From Mucilaginibacter ginsenosidivorax (lineage in GTDB: Bacteria; Bacteroidota; Bacteroidia; Sphingobacteriales; Sphingobacteriaceae): DNA of 64,000 nucleotides. The notes under the pieces are model-generated. The model did not search any database and was not told the DNA's origin. It saw nothing but the letters and a program-made list of their open reading frames with translations. The translations under genes and the position numbers were made by a program. Shown one piece after another: positions 27,677 to 34,949 of this stretch (positions within the stretch are counted from its first letter, which is position 1; each line of letters starts with the position of its first letter). The stretch lies in NCBI RefSeq assembly GCF_007971525.1, contig NZ_CP042437.1, forward strand, positions 3,410,001 through 3,474,000, given 5' to 3'.

Positions 27677-28369
27677 ATGGCAAAAAGTAAAAGCGTTTGT
27701 GATTTAAAGAGTTGCTTTTTGTGCATGCACTGCTTAACAGACTGGATTCCGGTTATCGATGCGCAGCGAAAAAACTATGTTATAAAAAAAGGCGAAGCAA
27801 TATTTAAAGAAGGCGACCCGGTTACAGGAATTTATTTTGTTTACGAAGGCAAAATAAAAGTACATAAAAAATGGGATGCCGAAAAAGAACTGATATTGCG
27901 TTTTGCGCAAAAAGGCGATATTGTTGGCCACCTGGGGCTTGGCGATACGGGTTATTATCCGGTGTCGGCTACGGCTATTGAAGCCGGTGTTATCTGTTAT
28001 ATCAGCATGGATTTCCTGGAATCCACCCTGAATATTAACAATAACTTTGTAATTAAGCTTATGCGGTTTTTTGCCAACGAGTTACAGGAATCTGAAAAGC
28101 GGATGCGCAACCTGGCGCACATGCCTGTTAAGGGGCGGGTTGCACAGGCGCTTATTTCCCTTAAAAATAAGTTTGGCATCAATGCCGGTGGATATATCGA
28201 TATCGACCTGAGCCGGCAGGACCTGGCCGCATTTACGGGTGCTGCATACGAATCGCTTTTCCGTACTATAAATGACCTGGTTGAAGAGAAGATCATCGAG
28301 ATAGCCGGGAAAAATATACTGATTAAAGCCGAGGATTTACTGCGTAAGCTAACGGAAGAGGCTGCATAG
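27677..28369 (+). CDS. Crp/Fnr family regulator with N-terminal cysteine cluster
   Basis: The 230-residue protein has a cNMP-binding-like barrel (about 25-145) and a winged HTH (DLSRQDLAAFTGAAYESLFRTI-type helices near 175-200). Before the barrel is CDLKSCFLCMHC, with cysteines 8, 13, 16 and 19. Such a cluster could hold an Fe-S centre, as in Fnr, though the spacing differs. The start at 27677 (MAKSKSV) is preferred over 27650, whose extra nine codons overlap the gap. It probably senses oxygen or redox state and binds the palindrome upstream of its operon; both are inference. Confidence 0.88.
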   Translation: MAKSKSVCDLKSCFLCMHCLTDWIPVIDAQRKNYVIKKGEAIFKEGDPVTGIYFVYEGKIKVHKKWDAEKELILRFAQKGDIVGHLGLGDTGYYPVSATAIEAGVICYISMDFLESTLNINNNFVIKLMRFFANELQESEKRMRNLAHMPVKGRVAQALISLKNKFGINAGGYIDIDLSRQDLAAFTGAAYESLFRTINDLVEEKIIEIAGKNILIKAEDLLRKLTEEAA

Positions 28370-28377
28370 CCGGCTGC

Positions 28378-28977
28378 TTAGCGCTGGTACCTGCGCCATA
28401 CCATAAACCACTTTTTATTGTTGGGATATTTGCGATGGCCGCTTACGTTGTTTACCAGTAAAGCCACCAACAACAATACTGTTGCGCCGGATAGCACCGG
28501 GCTTAATACATATAAATACCCCAATGCCTGTATTTTGGCCGACCCGATGTTGGCGATGAGTGCTGTGGCGCCACCCGGCGGATGCAGCGTTTTGGTAATT
28601 TGCATGAATACAATGGCAATTGATACAGCCAGGGCCGATGATAGCCAAACCTCGTGCGGGATAAGCTTATGCATAGTTACCCCTACAATAGCGCAGATTA
28701 CATGGCCGCCAATAAGGTTTCGGGGCTGGGCGAGGGGGCTGTTTACAATGCCATAAATTAATACCGATGAGGCTCCGAAAGAACCAATAAGGAATAAATT
28801 ATCCGAAGGGCTAAAGTACCGGTTGCTAAAAAAACCGATTAAGCCTATACCAAGGAACGAGCCGATAAAAGTCCAGAAATGTTCTTTATAATCAACCAGC
28901 GTTTCTTTATAAACAATATAACGGGCGGTGCGAACGTGGCGATGTATCCTTCTGATCATAATAATTGGTGGGCGCAA
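28378..28977 (-). CDS. HPP family membrane protein
   Basis: The 199-residue protein has four hydrophobic helices and the family motif LHPPGGATAL near residue 130. HPP proteins are membrane proteins; some plant and cyanobacterial members transport nitrite, but the bacterial role is not settled. It is convergent with the Crp/Fnr gene, with only 8 bp between stops. The N-terminus is basic and the C-terminus short. Confidence 0.88.
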   Translation of the reverse strand: MRPPIIMIRRIHRHVRTARYIVYKETLVDYKEHFWTFIGSFLGIGLIGFFSNRYFSPSDNLFLIGSFGASSVLIYGIVNSPLAQPRNLIGGHVICAIVGVTMHKLIPHEVWLSSALAVSIAIVFMQITKTLHPPGGATALIANIGSAKIQALGYLYVLSPVLSGATVLLLVALLVNNVSGHRKYPNNKKWFMVWRRYQR

Positions 28978-29047
28978 AAATAGGCACTTTAATCATGATT
29001 ATAAACCACCGGGTTAAAATTGGGAACTGATATTAATGGTTGTTTTT

Positions 29048-29114
29048 TGTAGAGGCGCATCACATGCGTCTCCCACATGCAAATCGAAACCGGTATAGCG
29101 GGAAACGCATGTGC
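29048..29114. repeat. intergenic inverted repeat, family A variant
   Basis: TGTAGAGGCGCATCACATGCG and TCTCCCACATGC on the left pair loosely with GGGAAACGCATGTGCA on the right. The 524-bp gap 28978-29501 holds this, the family B repeat at 29214-29290 and a terminator, and no gene. Confidence 0.55.
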
Positions 29115-29213
29115 AAGAATCCAGGCTACAGCAATGTAGTTACCGTCCCAGCCCTGGCCGATGGTTGCTTATAATGACGCGTTGTAAGTTGTTGATTGTC
29201 AGTATTAAATATT

Positions 29214-29290
29214 CGTCATTGCGAGGTACGAAGCAATCCCCTACATGCTAAGCGCCGCATAGTCCGGGATTGCTTCGTACCTCAATGACG
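29214..29290. repeat. intergenic inverted repeat, family B (CATTGCGAGG type)
   Basis: CGTCATTGCGAGGTACGAAG and CAATCCC on the left pair with GGGATTGCTTCGTACCTC and AATGACG on the right, differing by a two-base gap. Related copies are at 37924-38002 and 56373-56460. Confidence 0.7.
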
Positions 29291-29463
29291 GTGGTTTGAA
29301 CCATTTTTAACCAAATCCGTTGCACGTCATGGCTGTTTTTTCCAGCCTGGCTGGTGGGTACTCGCAACGACGGTAGTGTACTACATTGGTTAACTAAATC
29401 TTGTCTTGCCGGGATTTCTAATTTTGAGTCTACATTAACCTATATCATATCAGCAGGAAATGA

Positions 29464-29497
29464 AAGGGCCCCGGACTGTTTCAATCCGGGGCCCTTT
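29464..29497. terminator. strong hairpin terminator downstream of the M56 gene
   Basis: AAGGGCCCCGGA (29464-29475) pairs perfectly over 12 bp with TCCGGGGCCCTT (29485-29496), with a 9-nt loop. It lies just past the stop of the minus-strand M56 gene. Confidence 0.75.
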
Positions 29498-29501
29498 GTT
29501 A

Positions 29502-31067
29502 TTAAAGCATCATTAAGCCTGTTTGCTTTGCACCAAACGGTGTTCGGCAATACATGCGCGCTATCTTTGTTTTTGCCAGCGTTTCTTTGCGGTAGTTAGC
29601 GTAATAATCAACGGTCATCAAATCAACCTGGTATTTATAGGTTTTATCTTTGGCAGCGCCTGCATACAGTTTGCTGACAAATACCTGCGCAAAATCGGCC
29701 GACGTGTATTTTTCAAGTTCGGTGTTAGCCGCTCTTTTTCCGTTAATCCAGATACCATAGTTGCGTGCATCTGTAAAAACGCTCAGTTGCTTTGCCGTTG
29801 GGAAGGCGCGTGGCAGTATAAGCCCGTTGCCCATCATAAAACCAACCATTTGTTGTGCCTGCTGTTCTTTGCTCATCTGGCCATATATTTCTTTAAGCCG
29901 GGCTTTATCCTCATCTGAAACTTTCATGATCTTTCCATCCGCCGAAATCATGTTTTTGCCGTGGCTACTTAATGCCGCCGTAAAATAAGGCTCGTATTTA
30001 TCAGCGATGGTTTTATACTCGGCCAATAACTCCGGCGATACACCGTTTGCAGTGTGCTTATAATTAAGTTCTGCAAAAATAAAGTCGCGGTGCACTTCGC
30101 CCGCCGGGCTGTTTTTGGGCGACGGCTTGGGTTGGGGTTGGTCCGTTTTTCCTTTAGCCGCCGGTGCTTCTGCTTGTGGTTGCTGTGCTTCGGTTTTGGT
30201 GGTGAATAACAAAAATGCCGCGATGGTGAAGGGCATAACGGCCAGCCGGCTAAGCCAGGCGTTAACGGTGGTGGTGGTTTTAGTCATCATGATCAATCTT
30301 TTTTTGGTTATAGCGTAGTTGAATTGGCTGGTTATGCCTAAGCCGTTAAGGCCCGATAAACTGTGAATAAGCAGGTTTTGATAATTGGCAGTATCGTAAT
30401 GTGTGTTTAATACTGCGGCATCGGCCAAAAATTCGTGGTTTAGCTTAATATAACGGCGGTATATTAAAATGAAGGGGTTAAACCAGCAAATGGCCTGCAC
30501 AAGCTCGGTAAATATGATGTCAATGGAATGTAACTGGCGGGCGTGGGCAAGTTCATGATACAAAATGCCGTCGTCAATTTGCCCGTTTTGATAGTCGGCA
30601 CGGTTTAAAAACAGGTACTTTAAAAAGGTATGCGGCGTTTGTTTTTGGTCGATTAGCACCAGGTTTGCATTTTTATATAGCGTGGTATAGTTTTTATCTA
30701 TAGTTTGCTTGATGTTATATAGGTTTTTTATAAACCGTAATAAAAGCAAACCGGTAACAAAAACATAAATGCCGGGCAAAAGGTAAAATAGGTAGTTGAT
30801 ATGCTCAGGAAAGGATATTGTAGACGCCGGTATCACCGTTAACGATGGGGCAGGGGCATCAAATATTTCTGCCTTAAAATAGGGGTGTTCAACAACCGGT
30901 GCAGCACGGTGCTGTATGCTGATTAAGGGTACCGCGAGCGAAAATACAATGCCGAACAAAAGGTAAAACCGGTTGAAAATATACGTTGCTTTATTTTTAA
31001 GCAACACAACATAAGCAAGCAGCAGCAAGGCGCTGCAAAGCGTAAAGTTTAGCAGGTAGGCTGTCAT
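29502..31067 (-). CDS. M56 family metallopeptidase, BlaR1-like sensor
   Basis: The 521-residue protein has membrane helices near 3-22, 33-50 and 90-112, then a zinc protease domain with HELAHARQ (H171, E172, H175) and a further helix before residue 300. The C-terminal 200 residues are a charged domain unlike the penicillin-binding sensor of BlaR1, with no SxxK visible. In BlaR1/MecR1 systems this type of protease cleaves the BlaI repressor when stimulated. It overlaps the BlaI gene by 4 bp (ATGA), so they are translationally coupled. The signal sensed here is unknown. Confidence 0.9.
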   Translation of the reverse strand: MTAYLLNFTLCSALLLLAYVVLLKNKATYIFNRFYLLFGIVFSLAVPLISIQHRAAPVVEHPYFKAEIFDAPAPSLTVIPASTISFPEHINYLFYLLPGIYVFVTGLLLLRFIKNLYNIKQTIDKNYTTLYKNANLVLIDQKQTPHTFLKYLFLNRADYQNGQIDDGILYHELAHARQLHSIDIIFTELVQAICWFNPFILIYRRYIKLNHEFLADAAVLNTHYDTANYQNLLIHSLSGLNGLGITSQFNYAITKKRLIMMTKTTTTVNAWLSRLAVMPFTIAAFLLFTTKTEAQQPQAEAPAAKGKTDQPQPKPSPKNSPAGEVHRDFIFAELNYKHTANGVSPELLAEYKTIADKYEPYFTAALSSHGKNMISADGKIMKVSDEDKARLKEIYGQMSKEQQAQQMVGFMMGNGLILPRAFPTAKQLSVFTDARNYGIWINGKRAANTELEKYTSADFAQVFVSKLYAGAAKDKTYKYQVDLMTVDYYANYRKETLAKTKIARMYCRTPFGAKQTGLMML

Positions 31068-31435
31068 GATTTTTTCTTGTTTAATTGTTTGTCTATAATT
31101 TTCTTCAGGTTTTGTAATTCAGCATCGGTAAGGTTGGTTTCGGTTGTAAAAAACGAAGCAAACTGCATGGCCGAGTTGCCAAAAAAGTTTTTGATAAGCC
31201 CGTTAACATGGGTTGCAAAGTAATCCGACTTTTTTACCAGGGCATAATACTGCCTGGAGTTCCCCATCAGGTTATAGGCTACAAAACCTTTATCCTGCAT
31301 GCGTTTCAATAAAGTGGCAATAGTAGTTACTGCGGGTTTGGGTTCCGGGTAACTATCTATCAGGTCTTTCAGGAAAACTTCCTGGCCTGCCCAAATCAGT
31401 TCCATTAATTGCTCTTCGGTGTTGGTTAGCTTCAT
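31064..31435 (-). CDS. BlaI/MecI/CopY family repressor
   Basis: The 123-residue protein has an N-terminal winged helix-turn-helix (TNTEEQLMELIW, then TVATLLKRM-type recognition helix) and a C-terminal dimerisation part. BlaI proteins bind TACA-TGTA palindromes and are removed by proteolysis by their M56 partner, which is encoded next. A perfect 26-bp palindrome with that core lies 16 bp upstream of the start, so autoregulation is very likely. No beta-lactamase gene is nearby. Confidence 0.92.
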   Translation of the reverse strand: MKLTNTEEQLMELIWAGQEVFLKDLIDSYPEPKPAVTTIATLLKRMQDKGFVAYNLMGNSRQYYALVKKSDYFATHVNGLIKNFFGNSAMQFASFFTTETNLTDAELQNLKKIIDKQLNKKKS

Positions 31436-31451
31436 GTTCTACGAGATTAGA

Positions 31452-31477
31452 ATTTGCTCTACAATTGTAGAGCAAAT
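31452..31477. promoter_or_regulatory. BlaI operator palindrome
   Basis: ATTTGCTCTACAA (31452-31464) and TTGTAGAGCAAAT (31465-31477) form a perfect 26-bp palindrome. Its core CTACAATTGTAG matches the known BlaI/MecI operator core TACA-TGTA. It precedes the BlaI start codon. Confidence 0.8.
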
Positions 31478-31488
31478 AAATCATAAAA

Positions 31489-31526
31489 GCAAATACCCGC
31501 GATTATTTTTTTTCGCGGGTATTTGC
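31489..31526 (-). terminator. terminator of the GH97 gene
   Basis: GCAAATACCCGCGA (31489-31502) pairs perfectly over 14 bp with TCGCGGGTATTTGC (31513-31526), with a 10-nt loop. It separates the GH97 gene from the BlaI operon downstream. Confidence 0.75.
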
Positions 31527-31564
31527 AAAGGCCCTTAAAAGATGGCTAAAGCACTGTGGTTATA

Positions 31565-33556
31565 TTATTTTACGCGCTCAAACCGCGCAGCCCAGCCACC
31601 GCCAGGTGCCAGTTTTACAGATAGCTTGTCTTTCGCGGTAACGTTAATAACGCTGCGTTTATAATCGGTAGCGTCCTTATCGGCATTTACGCCATCCTCA
31701 AATACAATGGCCTTATAATTGCCATCACCTAAAAATGCTAAATCGATATTTAAATCCCTCGCATCCCAGTTGCTCATGGCGCCTGCATACCAGGTAGTGC
31801 CTTTGCGGCGTGCAATGGCTACATATTCACCTACCTTACCATCAAGGGCAACGGTTTCGTTAAAGGTGGTGGGCACTGCAGCTATAAAATCGGTGCTTTC
31901 CTGCTCTTTGGTATAAATGGTTGGGTTATCGGCCATCATTTGCAGGGGGGCTTCAAATATGGTATACATAGCCAGCTGGTGGCAGCGTGTTCCCTGGCTC
32001 ATGGGGTTGCCGTTTACCGGGCGAAAGTTTGCTTTTGTGGCATTGCGCATAGCACCGGGTGTATAATCCATCGGGCCGGATAGCATGCGGATGAACGGAA
32101 TACTTACATCATAACCCGGGTGGTTGCTTACACCCCATTTTACATTCTCCAGCCCTTTTACGCCTTCAAAATTCACAATATTAGGAAAAGCGCGCTGAAT
32201 ACCGCTTGGTTTGTACATGCCGTGGTAATCAACAATCAGGTGATGGTCGGCCGCCTTTTGGGCTATCTCATAAAGGGATGATACCATTTTCTGGTCGTCG
32301 CGGTCAATAAAATCTATTTTGAAACCTTTTACACCCATTTTGGCGAATTTGTCAAAAGCTAAATCGGTTTGGCGGGTAAGTGCATACCAGCTCGTCCACA
32401 AAATGAGGCCCACGTTTTTTTGTTTAGCATAATCAAGCAGTTCCTGCAGGTTAATCTCGGGCGAAATCTGGGTAAGGTCTACAATGCTCGACCAGCCCTC
32501 ATCCAGCACCACATATTCTATTTTATTGGCCGATGCAAAATCGATATAATATTTATAGGTAGGGTTATTAATGCCGGCCTTAAAATCAACGTGGCTGATG
32601 TTCCAGTCGTTCCACCAATCCCAGGCTACCTTGCCCGGCTTAATCCACGACAGGTCGGTCAGCCTTGATGGCTCTGCAAGCTTTTGTACCATATCGCTAT
32701 TGGCCAATTGCTTGTCCTCGGTGCTGATAATCACCACGCGCCATGGAAAGCTGCGGGTGCCTGTAGTTTTGGCTATATAATCGGCCCGGCCGTTCACCAC
32801 GTAGTTCATATTGGCATATCCGCCGGTGTGTTCCACTGTAGGGTATTTGGCAAATGCCCCTTTCAGGTTTTTGCTTCCGCTACCATCGCCGGTTAAATAC
32901 ATACCAGGATAATTGTTCAGGTCGGCTTCTAAAATGGCTGCTTTTTTGGGCGTGCCAACATCAACCAACACAGGCAAAAATGCCAGGGTGTCTTTTTTTA
33001 CGGCAGAGATGTTAATGTTATCGTAAAGCGCCTCAAAAGAGGTTGTCCATTTATCCTTATTCCTGAAATCGTTTACAAAAGGCAGGTATGCTTTGTCATC
33101 ATCCTTAAAATTGAAGTTGGCTTCCTCGTCAACAACGGTAATTTCACCCTTTTTTTGTGCGGTAAAGCGGTAGGCCACCCCATCGTCATAGGCACGAAAT
33201 ACAACCGCGTAGTCGCCTTTACAGTTGATGATGACCTGGTTGTACTGGTCATGAACCCTGTCTTTTTTATAAACAGGCGTATTAAACCAGGTATCGGCGG
33301 ATGATGTTTTGGCCGATTTTACAATCACGTTTTTGCCCAATACCTCGCCGCCTGCTAAAGTCATGGATATAGTTGAAGGGTTAATAACTTCGGTATCCTC
33401 ATGTTTTACCCACCAGCTGATAGTGCTGCCGGTGCTTATAGCTAAATCGATTTTTCCATCCGGCGATTTTATATGGTAGCTTTTTGCCGATTGGGCAAGG
33501 AGTGTGGTAACAGGTAGGCATAGGCAAAGCAGGAGCAAAAGTTTGGTGTTCATCAC
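31565..33556 (-). CDS. GH97 glycoside hydrolase, probable retaining alpha-galactosidase type
   Basis: The 663-residue exported enzyme has a signal peptide ending at LLAQ (residue 22). The N-terminal beta domain includes FRAYDDGVAYRF (120-131), and the TIM barrel has YVVLDEGWS (348-356) and GFKIDFIDRDDQ (411-422). D415 and E470 (GLEN) fall where I recall the nucleophile and acid/base of the B. thetaiotaomicron retaining alpha-galactosidase GH97b, which is about the same length. SusB-like inverting alpha-glucosidases use glutamates instead. So alpha-galactosidase activity is favoured but not certain. It stands alone, with an 18-bp palindrome upstream. Confidence 0.9.
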   Translation of the reverse strand: MMNTKLLLLLCLCLPVTTLLAQSAKSYHIKSPDGKIDLAISTGSTISWWVKHEDTEVINPSTISMTLAGGEVLGKNVIVKSAKTSSADTWFNTPVYKKDRVHDQYNQVIINCKGDYAVVFRAYDDGVAYRFTAQKKGEITVVDEEANFNFKDDDKAYLPFVNDFRNKDKWTTSFEALYDNINISAVKKDTLAFLPVLVDVGTPKKAAILEADLNNYPGMYLTGDGSGSKNLKGAFAKYPTVEHTGGYANMNYVVNGRADYIAKTTGTRSFPWRVVIISTEDKQLANSDMVQKLAEPSRLTDLSWIKPGKVAWDWWNDWNISHVDFKAGINNPTYKYYIDFASANKIEYVVLDEGWSSIVDLTQISPEINLQELLDYAKQKNVGLILWTSWYALTRQTDLAFDKFAKMGVKGFKIDFIDRDDQKMVSSLYEIAQKAADHHLIVDYHGMYKPSGIQRAFPNIVNFEGVKGLENVKWGVSNHPGYDVSIPFIRMLSGPMDYTPGAMRNATKANFRPVNGNPMSQGTRCHQLAMYTIFEAPLQMMADNPTIYTKEQESTDFIAAVPTTFNETVALDGKVGEYVAIARRKGTTWYAGAMSNWDARDLNIDLAFLGDGNYKAIVFEDGVNADKDATDYKRSVINVTAKDKLSVKLAPGGGWAARFERVK

Positions 33557-33599
33557 AAAGGTGTTATGGTTAAAAATGGCGGTTTATGCATCCCGAAAC

Positions 33600-33617
33600 T
33601 AAGTATAAATATACTTA
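33600..33617. promoter_or_regulatory. palindrome upstream of the GH97 gene
   Basis: TAAGTATA (33600-33607) and TATACTTA (33610-33617) are reverse complements around AA, 43 bp upstream of the start. The sequence TAAGTATAAAT in it recurs at 3531-3541 between treA and the GH13 gene. A shared sugar-responsive operator is possible. Confidence 0.45.
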
Positions 33618-33676
33618 CGGCGTAATGCATTCCCGACAAATTGTGATGAGAAAAAAACAGGTAAATGCCCGGAATT

Positions 33677-34399
33677 TTACTCCTCGTCCAGATTGTACTC
33701 CTTGTTAATCAGGGTAATCAATAATTTGGCATGTTGTTGTTGCTGGGTCAGCATATTGTTATAGCCCAATACCACACCTTTTAGCAAAGCCGCCTTATTG
33801 GCCAGTGATAAAGCGTTTGATGCAAATAACGGGCCTACATTAGGGCCCGGTGTTTTACCGTTTTCAACAATATACCGTACATCCATTATTTCGCTAAGCT
33901 TATCAATACACTCTTTGCTGTAATCGCTATATCCCTTTTTTTGCCCGTCTATTTGAGTGATGATGGATTCGTAGTTCATAATGCTATCGGTAATAGCATG
34001 GTTTTGTATCAGCCTTAATGAGCCCGAATATTTAAGCTGTGTAAGCGTGCCGGTTGAAAATGGCATAACCGAACTTACCAGCATCGCCCAACTTAATTTA
34101 TGCAGATGTATAATTTCTGGTTTGGAAATATTTGGAGTACTTAAAATGTTAATAACACTATCTAATCCCTTCACCTTTTTGTTGTTCAGGTCAATAATAG
34201 TCCGCATATCTGCGGTATCCGATTTAAGATCCCTTACCATACTGTGCATATATTCCTTGGCATGGCTGTGCTCATTAATGTGCTCCAGTTCATACTCTGC
34301 TACCGAGCCGGCAAAGACAGCCAGGAACAACATGAAAAATTCAAATAGGTAATGCTTAAGCTTACTCCTGTCGGTATGGGTGTGGTGGTGTACTTCCAT
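33677..34399 (-). CDS. DUF6090-like membrane-anchored protein
   Basis: The 240-residue protein has one membrane helix (FEFFMLFLAVFAGSVAEY, about 20-37) after a histidine-rich start, then a long helical region. The start is taken at MEVHHHTH; 26 further codons upstream are cysteine-rich and not family-like. The pattern of an N-terminal helix followed by EHINEHSHAKEYM and a coiled-coil region fits a family common in Bacteroidota with no assigned function. No operon partner is present. Confidence 0.75.
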   Translation of the reverse strand: MEVHHHTHTDRSKLKHYLFEFFMLFLAVFAGSVAEYELEHINEHSHAKEYMHSMVRDLKSDTADMRTIIDLNNKKVKGLDSVINILSTPNISKPEIIHLHKLSWAMLVSSVMPFSTGTLTQLKYSGSLRLIQNHAITDSIMNYESIITQIDGQKKGYSDYSKECIDKLSEIMDVRYIVENGKTPGPNVGPLFASNALSLANKAALLKGVVLGYNNMLTQQQQHAKLLITLINKEYNLDEE

Positions 34400-34949
34400 T
34401 GTGAAACGATGCCCTAAAATAATAAAAATGTTGTTGCAGAATATTAAACAGGATACTTTTCTCGCGCAAAGACGCAAAGAAAAACAAGCGGGTTACATCT
34501 CGACTTAGCATCTTTGCCTTTTGCGGGAAATGACGCCCTCCGGGGATGGTTGCAATGAAAAAAGGCCAACAAAACCAACAGATATTGAGATGCCTTAATT
34601 GCGAAAAACAGCATTTTTATGTTAACCATGCGAAAATCTAAAATATCTGATTATTAGGTATTTGATGGATTTTATTTTTGAAATGTGTTAAGTTATGTTA
34701 ACCATGTTTTGGCGTTTGACCAACACCACGGTTGCTAAAATTCGTGAAATTTGATTACATTATAGTTCCGCCGGCAGGTATTCGTGCCCGAATTTTTACC
34801 GCCACGCAGGCCGTTAACAAGGACATGGCATTGCCCCCTAAACTGGCTTTCTGAATTAAAAAACAAAAAATCCTTTCAATTCCCCCAAATTCTGATTACG
34901 TTTGAATTTTTTGTTGATGTAGCTTCTATTAATTTTTTATCAAAAGTTA
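34400..34949. other. gene-free region with a CGCAAAGACGC repeat and two identical 13-mers
   Basis: The 550-bp spacer holds a family E repeat (34461-34526) in which CTCGCGCAAAGACGCAAAG pairs partly with GCATCTTTGCCTTTTGCG; the same type is at 61622-61682. The 13-mer TATGTTAACCATG occurs twice (34618-34630 and 34694-34706), 76 bp apart, upstream of the helicase gene. No promoter or gene is evident. Confidence 0.5.

Noticed and set aside
29502..31435. beta-lactam resistance module
   Set aside because: BlaI and M56 are present, but no beta-lactamase or penicillin-binding sensor domain is visible, so the name would overstate the evidence.
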